Of a stretch of DNA of 38,773 bases, positions 32,204-38,773 are shown in pieces. The DNA lies in contig JAJDND010000003.1 in NCBI GenBank assembly GCA_022340885.1, forward strand, positions 1 to 38,773, in the 5' to 3' direction. Position numbers and translations under genes: made by a program. How positions within the stretch are numbered: the stretch's first letter is position 1; each line of letters starts with the position of its first letter. This DNA is from Desulfobacterales bacterium (GTDB taxonomy: Bacteria > Desulfobacterota > Desulfobacteria > Desulfobacterales > UBA11574). The notes below the pieces were generated by a model. The model ran no database searches and was not told the DNA's origin. It saw only the letters and a program-made list of their open reading frames with translations.

Positions 32204-33599
32204 GGTGTATCTCCGGATCCTTGGTTTTAATAATCGTAAGATCGATGGTTTTTTGCCCTTGTTTCAATCCCTGTTCAACATCGGCGGGGCTGTGACCTAT
32301 GGCCACGATGCGGGCGATGAACGCGCCTTGGGCCACAACAAAGTCGCATCCGGCGTGTTCTAAGATGAGGAAATCTTTTTTCAGTTTTCCTTGGGCGACT
32401 TTTTTGAACGCTTCACGTTCCTGGGCGCTCTGTGGGATGTATCCTTCGGTTTGAACCGGATCTTGAATCTTATAGTTAAACGTGCCCCAGTGAAGATTTT
32501 TCGGATTTGATATCGTTTCCACGGTATTTACCGGGAACACCCCTTCCGTGACGGCATAGAATTCGAGTTCCGGCAGCATCGGCGAACCCGGCGGCAGCGA
32601 CTGTTCAAGGGTGAAACAGAATTCCAGGGTGGTACCCTGTTTTCGGGCATTGATTTCAAGAAAACCGATGTTGTTTTGATCGTCCACCAGAAAGTCACAC
32701 CCGAAAATGCCCCTGTATCCTTCCCGTGCAAGCCATTTCCCTGAAATTCGCGTGTATTCGACCAGCTTTGCAATGATGGTTTCATCCAGCACGGAAGGAA
32801 AAAAAGAGCCGGTAAACCGCGTTCCTTTCTCGATGCGCTGGTCTGCAACACCGGCAATATAAACATCGTCTTCATCGGCGACAACCGCCAGCACCGTTGG
32901 ATCGTATGTGTGGGGAATAAACCTGCTGATCAGATAGGGTTCATCGGGTGCTGAAAATTTATTTTCAATGTCGTCCATGTGATAAGCGATGATACTGTTC
33001 ACTCCGGCTGCGCTGTATTCATCGGATACAAAGAGTCCGTCCGGCCAGGACGGGAAAAGTTCTTGCGCCGTTGATAGAAGGGCTTCGAAGTTATGGCAGA
33101 CACGAAAATCCACCACCGGAAGCATATCTTTTAAGTGTTGATACTGGTAGATTTTACTGTTGATATGTTTTGCAATATGCTTATCCGGGCCCAAAATGGA
33201 TACATTGGGAATCTCATCGAGGGTCATTTCGGGAATACTTTCATACATGTAAATATAAATATGTTCCTGCCGGTTCAAAAGTCTTTTGATCAAGGCGCGG
33301 ATCCGGCGGTTATTTGAAACCGCGGCGGCAAATTCTTCGCTTGAAACCCTGCAGCAGACATGGGCCCCGAATTGACATTCGAAGGGTTCAGCATAGGGGT
33401 TGATGACGATGAGGTTGTCGTAGTTGTATTGTTCGAATATATCTGGGACGATGGCGATGAAATCGAATTTTCGGCTGAAGATGCGGGACAGGGCCTCTTT
33501 TAAAAAGGCGTTCAAACCGTAATTCTTAAGCTCGCCGATATATAGGAAATATTCCGTGTCTTCTTCCAGTTGAAAATTGGAAAAATATATCTCAGACAT
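32178..33599 (-). CDS. ATP-grasp ligase of unknown substrate
   Basis: A 473-residue protein with an ATP-grasp core. The entry segment is GPDKHIAKHINSKIYQYQ (about 137-154), and the metal/ATP-binding end is the CDFLVDD strand (301-307) followed by GFLEINARKQGTT with Glu315, Asn317 and Arg319. ATP-grasp enzymes join a carboxylate to an amine or thiol through an acyl phosphate. The N-terminal 130 residues resemble no domain I can name. As first gene of the operon with the aminomutase and M20 hydrolase, it probably ligates the aminomutase product or its precursor. Its ribosome site is weak. No signal peptide is present. Confidence 0.75.
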   Translation of the reverse strand: MSEIYFSNFQLEEDTEYFLYIGELKNYGLNAFLKEALSRIFSRKFDFIAIVPDIFEQYNYDNLIVINPYAEPFECQFGAHVCCRVSSEEFAAAVSNNRRIRALIKRLLNRQEHIYIYMYESIPEMTLDEIPNVSILGPDKHIAKHINSKIYQYQHLKDMLPVVDFRVCHNFEALLSTAQELFPSWPDGLFVSDEYSAAGVNSIIAYHMDDIENKFSAPDEPYLISRFIPHTYDPTVLAVVADEDDVYIAGVADQRIEKGTRFTGSFFPSVLDETIIAKLVEYTRISGKWLAREGYRGIFGCDFLVDDQNNIGFLEINARKQGTTLEFCFTLEQSLPPGSPMLPELEFYAVTEGVFPVNTVETISNPKNLHWGTFNYKIQDPVQTEGYIPQSAQEREAFKKVAQGKLKKDFLILEHAGCDFVVAQGAFIARIVAIGHSPADVEQGLKQGQKTIDLTIIKTKDPEIHHEPENAAK

Positions 33600-33755
33600 T
33601 TTAAATATGCCGGTTCATTTCCGGGATGAGACAAGAAATGAAGGATTCATTTTTTGTTGATGACGGATAAGAGAAAAAGTTTGCTCGCAATAACAACTGA
33701 AATTATAATTTGCAACCTATTTTTATTTAAAATATAAAAAAATCAGCGCGTCAAA

Positions 33756-33802
33756 TAAAAATAAAATCGTGTAACGATTTTATGAAACGCGGCTATGCCG
33801 CT
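33756..33802 (+). repeat. 47-bp dispersed repeat, copy 1
   Basis: Starts TAAAAATAAAATCGTGTAAC and ends GGCTATGCCGCT. It contains two palindromes: AAAATCGT-GTA-ACGATTTT and GCGGC-TAT-GCCGC. It matches the copy at 36932-36978 (opposite strand) at 46 of 47 positions. It ends 19 nt before the DUF523 start. Confidence 0.9.
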
Positions 33803-33821
33803 AAAAAGGCTTGGATGAAAA

Positions 33822-34322
33822 ATGGAAAAAGTGCTGGTCAGCGCCTGTTTGCTGGGAGACCCTGTACGGTACGATGGCGGGACCTTGAATTTTGAAGATC
33901 AAACGCTGACACAGTGGCGCAAAGAGGGGCGTCTTGTTTCCATTTGCCCGGAAATTGCCGGGGGACTTCCCGTGCCCAGATCCCGTTCGGAAATTGTCGG
34001 CGGCGACGGCCATCGGGTATTAAACGGCCGAAGCAGCGTCATCAGTATCACCGGGCAGGATGTGACACGTTTTTTTTTAACGGGAGCGCAAAAAGCACTC
34101 GAACTTGTCCGCGCTTATAACATCAGGCTTGCCGTTTTCAAAGAAGGGAGCCCTTCATGCGGGAGCGGCTATATTTATGACGGCAGTTTTTCAGGCATTA
34201 GAAAACCGGGAGAAGGCGTCGCCGCAGCACTGCTGGAGAAAAACGGCGTTCGTGTTTTCAGTGAACGAAACATCTCCGAAGCCAGGAAATATTTAGAATG
34301 GAATAATGGAATGTTGGAATAG
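33822..34322 (+). CDS. DUF523 / TudS-like protein
   Basis: A 166-residue protein of the DUF523 family. The three conserved cysteines are Cys9 (VSACLLGDPVRYDG), Cys42 (SICPEIAGGLPVPR) and Cys113 (GSPSCGSGYI), with KEGSPSCG especially diagnostic. In the thiouracil desulfurase TudS the equivalents bind a 4Fe-4S cluster that removes sulfur from thiolated bases, so sulfur detoxification or recycling is plausible here. The last residues (WNNGMLE) and the TAG stop are coded by an 8-bp tandem repeat, so the C-terminus has been reshaped. The AAGG/GGAT ribosome site is modest. Confidence 0.85.
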   Translation: MEKVLVSACLLGDPVRYDGGTLNFEDQTLTQWRKEGRLVSICPEIAGGLPVPRSRSEIVGGDGHRVLNGRSSVISITGQDVTRFFLTGAQKALELVRAYNIRLAVFKEGSPSCGSGYIYDGSFSGIRKPGEGVAAALLEKNGVRVFSERNISEARKYLEWNNGMLE

Positions 34323-34333
34323 TGGGATAATGG
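34299..34333. repeat. 8-bp tandem array (TGGAATRN), 4.4 units
   Basis: Units TGGAATAA, TGGAATGT, TGGAATAG, TGGGATAA and TGG. The stop codon of the DUF523 gene lies in the third unit. Confidence 0.85.
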
Positions 34334-34396
34334 TCGATAGCAGATAACTTTTGTTTCGAATCAGGGGATTTAAAGTTTACTTCCAATGAGGCGGAC

Positions 34397-35677
34397 ATGG
34401 CCCACCACAGCGTAAAATCCGGATATGTTGAGCTTGCGGAACGCTTGAACCGGTTTCCCCAGGGAGCGCCTCCCTCGAGGCTTTTGTACAAAATTCTGGA
34501 GATGCTCTATACTGAAAAAGAAGCGAAACTGGTGTCATTGCTGCCCATAAAACCGTTTTCCATCGACAAGGCCGCCCGTGTTTGGGAAATGACGCCCGGC
34601 GCTGCCCAAAAAATTTTAGATACGCTTTGCCGCCGGGCGATATTATTGGATATAACGGAAAACGGCCGCCGGGTTTTCTGTCTTCCACCGCCCATGGCCG
34701 GATTTTTTGAATTTTCCCTGATGCGGATCAGAAACGACATTGACCAGAAAGTATTGAGCGAGTTGTTTTATCAGTATCTCAATGTTGAAGATGATTTTAT
34801 CAAGGCGCTGTTTGTGCAAGGTGAAACCAAGCTTGGGCGTGTTTTTGTTCAAGAACCGGCGCTTTCAAAACACAATCGATTGCACATACTCGATTATGAG
34901 CGGGCGACGGAAGTGATTCGAACCGCGTCGGCCATCGGCATCAGCATCTGTTACTGCCGCCACAAGATGTCTCATGTGGGCAGAGACTGTGATGCGCCCA
35001 AAGAGATTTGCATGACCTTCAATGCAGCGGCAGCATCTCTGATTCAGCATGGTTTTGCGCGTCCGGTCGGGGTTTCAGAGTGTTTGGCGCTTCTGGAAAC
35101 CGCGTATGGACACCATCTGGTCCAGTTCGGCGACAATGTCCGCGAGGGCGTCAATTTTATCTGCAACTGCTGCGGATGCTGCTGTGAGGCGATGATCGCC
35201 GCACGGAAGTTCGCCATATTTCATCCGGTCCATACCACTAATTTTATTCCCCGGATTCAAATGGATGCCTGCACGGGATGCGGAAAATGCGCTGAACGGT
35301 GTCCAGTGGAGGCCATGGTCATGGTTTCCGCCAATGATCCGAACCATCGGAAAAAGAAAAAAGTCCGGTTGGATGAAAATATCTGTCTGGGATGCGGCGT
35401 GTGTACAAGGGTTTGTCCCGCAGGCTGCATCAGTCTTCGATCACGGAAACAACGGGTGGTTACGCCGTTGAACACGGCCCACAGGGTTGTGTTGATGGCG
35501 GTTGATCGGGACAAGCTTCAGCATTTGATTTTCGACAATCAGATATCAAAGCACCACCGGGCAATGGCAACGGTCTTGGGCGTTATTTTAAAGTTGCCAC
35601 CCATCAAACAGGCCATGGCCTGCCGACAGATGCAATCGATTTATCTCAATACACTAGTAAAGCGGTTAAATCTATGA
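34397..35677 (+). CDS. Winged-helix/ferredoxin iron-sulfur protein
   Basis: A 426-residue soluble protein. Residues about 15-100 look like a winged-helix DNA-binding-type fold. The middle has CYCRH and NFICNCCGCCCEAM, an unusually dense Cys cluster (five cysteines in seven positions). The C-terminal part has a two-cluster ferredoxin: CTGCGKCAERC and CLGCGVCTRVC, each followed by Pro. Proteins with this layout are frequent in sulfate reducers and are assumed to be electron carriers or redox sensors. A GAGG site lies 6 nt before the ATG. Its end overlaps the convergent Sir2 gene by 6 bases. The function is not known. Confidence 0.8.
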   Translation: MAHHSVKSGYVELAERLNRFPQGAPPSRLLYKILEMLYTEKEAKLVSLLPIKPFSIDKAARVWEMTPGAAQKILDTLCRRAILLDITENGRRVFCLPPPMAGFFEFSLMRIRNDIDQKVLSELFYQYLNVEDDFIKALFVQGETKLGRVFVQEPALSKHNRLHILDYERATEVIRTASAIGISICYCRHKMSHVGRDCDAPKEICMTFNAAAASLIQHGFARPVGVSECLALLETAYGHHLVQFGDNVREGVNFICNCCGCCCEAMIAARKFAIFHPVHTTNFIPRIQMDACTGCGKCAERCPVEAMVMVSANDPNHRKKKKVRLDENICLGCGVCTRVCPAGCISLRSRKQRVVTPLNTAHRVVLMAVDRDKLQHLIFDNQISKHHRAMATVLGVILKLPPIKQAMACRQMQSIYLNTLVKRLNL

Positions 35678-36502
35678 CCCTGCGGTTTTAAAGCACCGGA
35701 CCATGTCCGGTAATGCTTTGCCGCCGGGCTGTTGGATGAAGAAACCCTGCTCGCTGCTCAGCGCCGCGTGTGAAAATGGATTTTTCTCGATATTGATATC
35801 CATGATGATGCCGTTTCGCTGCTTAACCTCCCATACCACCTGGTTGGGTAGATTGGTGGCGCCCGATGTGCCGACTACCATCAGCAGTTCTGTTTCCCGG
35901 GCAACCTTTAACGCGCTGTGGTACCGGTAATAATGCTCATTGTAGATTTCATCGAACCAGAGCACATGGGGTCTTGTCCGGTTGCCACAGTCCGGGCAAA
36001 GGAGCCATTGGCGATCCTGCCCGGTCAGGGGGTCGTTTTTTTCTTTGCCGGTCAAAGCCTCGGGGACCGGGAAAACGTTTCTTCTGCATTCCTTAATACA
36101 GCGCATGAAAAATACATTTCCGTGGATTTGAAACGTTCTGTCCAGGCTGTTTCCGGCCCGAATATGTAAATTATCCACATTTTGTGTAATCAGTGTAAAA
36201 CGGTTTTTAAACAGTGCTTCCATTTCAACCAGTGCATGGTGCCCTGGATTGGGCAGCGCCCTTTTACAAACGCCCAGCCGATACAGATACCATCTCCAGA
36301 CCTCGTCGGGCTTTTGCGCAAACATCTGATACGTCGCCATTTCCTGGGGCTGATATTCCTTTGAGCCGATGGTCCAATACCCCTCCGGTCCCCGAAAGGT
36401 GGGGATATTGCTTTCCGCAGAGATGCCGGCGCCGGTTAAGACCGTAAGCCTTCCGGTGCCTTTGGCAAACTCATGAAGAATTTTTTCAAGACGGTGATCC
36501 AA
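35672..36502 (-). CDS. Sir2-family NAD-dependent protein deacylase
   Basis: A 276-residue sirtuin. The NAD site is LTGAGISAESNIPTFRG, the core motif TQNVDNLH, and the catalytic His lies in FQIHGN. The zinc site is CIKEC (Cys-x3-Cys, one residue longer than the usual Cys-x2-Cys) plus LCPDCG. It removes acyl groups from lysine with NAD. The start is taken as TTG at 36502 with AGGGG 9 nt upstream; a longer in-frame extension to a GTG at 36646 would lie within a GAF-domain remnant and is disfavoured. The gene is convergent with the ferredoxin protein. Confidence 0.88.
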   Translation of the reverse strand: MDHRLEKILHEFAKGTGRLTVLTGAGISAESNIPTFRGPEGYWTIGSKEYQPQEMATYQMFAQKPDEVWRWYLYRLGVCKRALPNPGHHALVEMEALFKNRFTLITQNVDNLHIRAGNSLDRTFQIHGNVFFMRCIKECRRNVFPVPEALTGKEKNDPLTGQDRQWLLCPDCGNRTRPHVLWFDEIYNEHYYRYHSALKVARETELLMVVGTSGATNLPNQVVWEVKQRNGIIMDINIEKNPFSHAALSSEQGFFIQQPGGKALPDMVRCFKTAGS

Positions 36503-36527
36503 TGATAAGGTCCCCTGGATTGATGAT

Positions 36528-36770
36528 TTATGATTCTTTTTTGGATTTTTCAAAGGCTTGCCCGACGTATATAACAATTTGTTCAAACCAGGCAATCTCT
36601 TTTTCGGAAAAGGGGATATCGCTGGTTCCGGCGATAAAATATGCACCGATTACCCGCCCATGGTTATGATGGGAGAGATCATCGCCACCTTAAAAGAGAG
36701 TCGTTTTTGCAGGTGCGGAAACTGAAACGCGATTCCGTTATGGTTTAAAATGGCTGTTTGCTTCTTTAAA
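36528..36770 (-). pseudogene. Frameshifted GAF-domain remnant
   Basis: Two minus-strand frames join into one GAF-like C-terminus. The upstream part reads KQTAILNHNGIAFQFPHLQK and continues RLSFKVAMISPII; after a shift near 36665 the other frame continues NHGRVIGAYFIAGTSDIPFS and EKEIAWFEQIVIYVGQAFEK, ending KKES and stop at 36528. The 5' part of the gene is missing and is bounded by hairpin-rich sequence from 36771. The frameshift and absence of a start mark it as decayed; a single sequencing error would not restore the missing N-terminus. Confidence 0.6.
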
Positions 36771-36915
36771 TTTGAATTCCCCGCTGCTTGCAGCGCGGGA
36801 TGAATTCAAATAAAGATAAGATCCTTATTTAAAGCGAAAGAGCGGTGCCGCAGGCCTCAGGGCTGTGGCAAAAATTCCGAAATACCCCGCAGCTTGCTGC
36901 GGGGATAGGAATTTT
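36771..36915. repeat. Cluster of three strong hairpins
   Basis: Three hairpins in series. The first pairs TTTGAATTC (36771-36779) with GAATTCAAA (36802-36810) around a GC-rich inner stem. The second is GCCGCAGGCC / GGGCTGTGGC (36848-36870, two mismatches). The third is the perfect CCCCGCAGC-TT-GCTGCGGGG (36885-36904), flanked by AAAATTCC and GGAATTTT. No ORF is supported here; it looks like an array of intergenic repeat units that truncates the GAF remnant. Confidence 0.75.
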
Positions 36916-36931
36916 AGCCTTTCGCCAACTC

Positions 36932-36978
36932 AGCGGCATAGCTGCGTTTCATAAAATCGTTACACGATTTTATTTTTA
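36932..36978 (-). repeat. 47-bp dispersed repeat, copy 2
   Basis: The reverse complement of 33756-33802 with one mismatch. Together the copies bracket the DUF523, ferredoxin, Sir2 and GAF-remnant segment as an inverted pair 3.1 kb apart. Confidence 0.9.
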
Positions 36979-37023
36979 TATTTAACAAAAGATACCGTCC
37001 GGGAAAAAGTAAAAATAATTTTA

Positions 37024-37052
37024 TTGCGGATTAACCGGGGAACGCCTATGAT
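37024..37052 (+). promoter_or_regulatory. Candidate promoter for mpl
   Basis: TTGCGG (37024-37029), 17-nt spacer and TATGAT (37047-37052), ending 32 nt before the ATG at 37085. Confidence 0.4.
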
Positions 37053-37084
37053 GTAACGGTTTGTATCAAAAGGAGTTAACCGGA

Positions 37085-38506
37085 ATGGATTTGAGCAAAA
37101 ACCAAATTCCCGAGCATGTGAAAAGCATTCACTTAATTGCCATATGCGGTACCGGCATGGGCGCGTTGGCCGGCATGCTCAAAGATAAAGGCTATAAAGT
37201 GACGGGTTCGGACCAGAAAGTATATCCGCCCATGAGTGAATTTCTCTACGCCAAAGGTATTGACATAAACGAGGGGTTTCATGAAAAAAATGTTGACTAC
37301 GGCCCGGACCTGGTTGTGGTGGGCAATGCCGTGTCAAAGGATAATCCCGACGTTATCGGAATGCGCCAAAAGGGTCTTTATTTTTGTTCCATGCCCCAGG
37401 CCGTGAATCGATTGATTATGCAGGGAAAACAATCGCTGGTTGTCGCCGGCACCCACGGCAAAACCACCACTGCTTCGATTTTAGCCTGGATTCTGTATAC
37501 GGCCGGTCTGGATCCGACCTTCATGATCGGAGGGATACTAAACAATTTTAAGAGCAATTACCGCTTGGGAAACGGTGAGCACATGGTGATCGAAGGGGAT
37601 GAATATGACACGGCTTTTTTCGATAAGGGACCGAAATTTTTACATTATGATCCATCCATTGCCATATTGACAAGTGTTGAATTCGATCATGCCGATATTT
37701 TTAAAGATCTTGGCCAGGTCAAACAGGCCTTTAACGCATTTATCAGCGGCATTTCGGATCAACACACGCTTATTGCCTTTGACCAGGACAAACACATCGC
37801 CGAACTCATTCGCGGAAAGAGTTGCCGGATGATTTCATACGGCCGAAACACCAGCGCCGTCTGGCAATTGGGTTCCGTTACGATTTCTCAGCCATGGACT
37901 TTTTTTGATGTTTTAAAGCGCGATACCCTATTCGGAACCTTCAAGACGCGGCTGCTGGGAGAACACAACCTGCTAAATGCCCTGTCTGCTGTTGTCGCGG
38001 CGGACCGTCTGTCGATCTCCAAAGAAGCCCTGGCCGCGGCCTTTGAAACGTTTGAAGGGGTAAAGCGGCGCCAAGAGGTTCGTGGCGAAAAGTCCGGCAT
38101 CACGGTGATGGATGATTTTGCCCATCATCCCACGGCGGTTCGGGAGACCATCCGGGCGGTCAAACCGTTTTGCCCGGGCGGGCGCCTCATTGTCGTGTTC
38201 GAACCCCGAACCAATTCAAGTATGCGAAATGTGTTTCAAAATATCTACCCCCTTTCCTTTGACGGCGCGGATGTGATCTGCATTCGTCAACCCTCGCTGT
38301 TGGAAAAAATTCCGCCACAGGAGCGCTTTTCATCCCAACAACTGGTGGCGGATCTCAAGGGCCAGAGCAAAAATGCCCACTATTTTACGGATACCGATGC
38401 GATCATCGATTTTCTCGTCACAGAAGCCAAATCCGGGGATCTTATCATAGTCATGTCCAACGGCGGCTTCGACAATATTCATGAGAAATTGCTCTCCGCC
38501 CTGTAA
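37085..38506 (+). CDS. mpl: UDP-MurNAc:L-Ala-gamma-D-Glu-meso-DAP ligase
   Basis: A 473-residue Mur-family ligase that reattaches recycled murein tripeptide to UDP-N-acetylmuramate. The nucleotide-fold start HLIAICGTGMGALAGMLKDKGYKVTGSD, the ATP loop GTHGKTTT (122-129), the IEGDEYDTAFFDKGPKFLHY segment and LGEHNLLNALSAV are as in Mpl. EGDEYDTAFFDK rather than VACEADES separates it from MurC. The ATG at 37085 (MDLSKNQIPE) follows AAGGAG by 10 nt; eight in-frame codons upstream from a TTG are ignored. A type 3 repeat lies 15 nt after the stop. Confidence 0.93.
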   Translation: MDLSKNQIPEHVKSIHLIAICGTGMGALAGMLKDKGYKVTGSDQKVYPPMSEFLYAKGIDINEGFHEKNVDYGPDLVVVGNAVSKDNPDVIGMRQKGLYFCSMPQAVNRLIMQGKQSLVVAGTHGKTTTASILAWILYTAGLDPTFMIGGILNNFKSNYRLGNGEHMVIEGDEYDTAFFDKGPKFLHYDPSIAILTSVEFDHADIFKDLGQVKQAFNAFISGISDQHTLIAFDQDKHIAELIRGKSCRMISYGRNTSAVWQLGSVTISQPWTFFDVLKRDTLFGTFKTRLLGEHNLLNALSAVVAADRLSISKEALAAAFETFEGVKRRQEVRGEKSGITVMDDFAHHPTAVRETIRAVKPFCPGGRLIVVFEPRTNSSMRNVFQNIYPLSFDGADVICIRQPSLLEKIPPQERFSSQQLVADLKGQSKNAHYFTDTDAIIDFLVTEAKSGDLIIVMSNGGFDNIHEKLLSAL

Positions 38507-38521
38507 CACAAATAGCTCCCA

Positions 38522-38675
38522 GAGACCTTTGAAAAACGCTCCTTTTTACCCAATTTCTGCGTCACGCTCAAATTCGAATCCTCGAAATACGCAGTGTATT
38601 CATGCGGTTAATTCCGCAAAAGGCGGGATCGTCTTCCTTGAACTTGAACAAAAATGAACATTTTTCAAAGGTCTC
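38522..38675 (-). repeat. 154-bp element with inverted ends (type 3, copy B)
   Basis: Ends GAGACCTTTGAAAAA (38522-38536) and its complement (38661-38675), perfect over 15 bp and extended by A/T outside. On the minus strand it aligns with copy A; a short internal stretch here contains the hairpin CCGCCTTTTGCGG, absent in copy A. Confidence 0.85.
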
Positions 38676-38773
38676 TCCCAGTGAAATGATGTTGACAATT
38701 TCCATTCAATTCGTTAACCATTAAAGCCAAAAGGGTTAACCTGACAACCGGCAATGAAAGAGAAGATTCTAAA
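38676..38773. other. Right edge, possible promoter, no gene seen
   Basis: 98 bases without a supported ORF. A TTGACA at 38692-38697 could be a -35 box for a gene beyond the edge, but no good -10 is present at the right distance. Confidence 0.3.

Noticed and set aside
33783-33850. ORF starting within the 47-bp repeat (MKRGYAAKKAW)
   Set aside because: It overlaps DUF523 out of frame and has no ribosome site; the peptide is repeat-derived.
36503-36646. Longer Sir2 start at a GTG
   Set aside because: The extension overlaps the GAF remnant on the same strand and has Lys/Pro-rich, non-sirtuin sequence.
33756-36978. Composite transposon
   Set aside because: The flanking repeats are only 47 bp and no transposase is present between or beside them.

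Overview
The window looks like chromosomal DNA from a Desulfobacterota (deltaproteobacterial) anaerobe, probably of the Desulfobacterales. This rests on gene content: a tungsten-type aldehyde:ferredoxin oxidoreductase, a DUF362/ferredoxin protein, a winged-helix/ferredoxin protein, archaeal-type LeuC/LeuD, a KamA-family radical SAM enzyme, a probable selenocysteine-coded small protein, and many small intergenic repeats. No rRNA, tRNA, CRISPR array, transposase or phage gene was seen. Genes are dense, on both strands, in short tightly coupled operons.

Layout. 1-3.7 kb: start of an AsmA-like protein, a SIMPLE/DUF541 secreted protein, a DUF362 iron-sulfur protein and a trypsin-like lipoprotein with seven TPRs. 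4.2-6.2 kb: ndk, a TrmJ-like RNA methyltransferase and an FAH-family hydrolase, overlapping by 1-4 nt. 6.2-9.9 kb (minus): lepA, leuC-type and leuD-type dehydratase subunits. 10.1-11.1 kb: a response regulator/diguanylate cyclase. 11.3-13.9 kb (minus): znuABC-type metal uptake. 14.1-16.5 kb: a nicotinamidase-like hydrolase and nicotinate phosphoribosyltransferase (NAD salvage). 16.8-21.5 kb: a branched-chain amino acid ABC system, with the binding protein convergent to livGFHM and terminators between them. 21.9-25.6 kb: NAD kinase, then a class II aldolase-like protein overlapping an AOR. 26.0-27.7 kb: HD hydrolase, short selenoprotein, MCE/MlaD lipoprotein. 27.9-29.3 kb: two Cys-rich miniproteins and an AcuB-like CBS-ACT protein. 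29.4-33.6 kb (minus): ATP-grasp ligase, KamA-family aminomutase and M20 hydrolase in one coupled operon. 33.8-36.5 kb: DUF523/TudS, ferredoxin and Sir2, bracketed by an inverted 47-bp repeat. 37.1-38.5 kb: mpl.

The two strongest leads are these. (1) At 26840-27022 a membrane-anchored miniprotein reads through an in-frame TGA, with a bacterial-SECIS-like hairpin at the expected distance. (2) The ATP-grasp/KamA/M20 operon has an aminomutase that keeps the cluster, PLP and carboxylate-binding residues but lacks both aspartates that recognise lysine in true lysine 2,3-aminomutase. It may make or process an unrecognised beta-amino-acid conjugate.

A third theme is a rich repeat landscape. At least five 100-155 bp elements with 15-20 bp inverted ends lie just downstream of stop codons, two of them overlapping the stop. 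There are also 7-bp and 8-bp minisatellites, two of which form the C-terminal codons of genes, and a perfect three-way-junction palindrome. All calls come from reading the sequence; no database search was possible.
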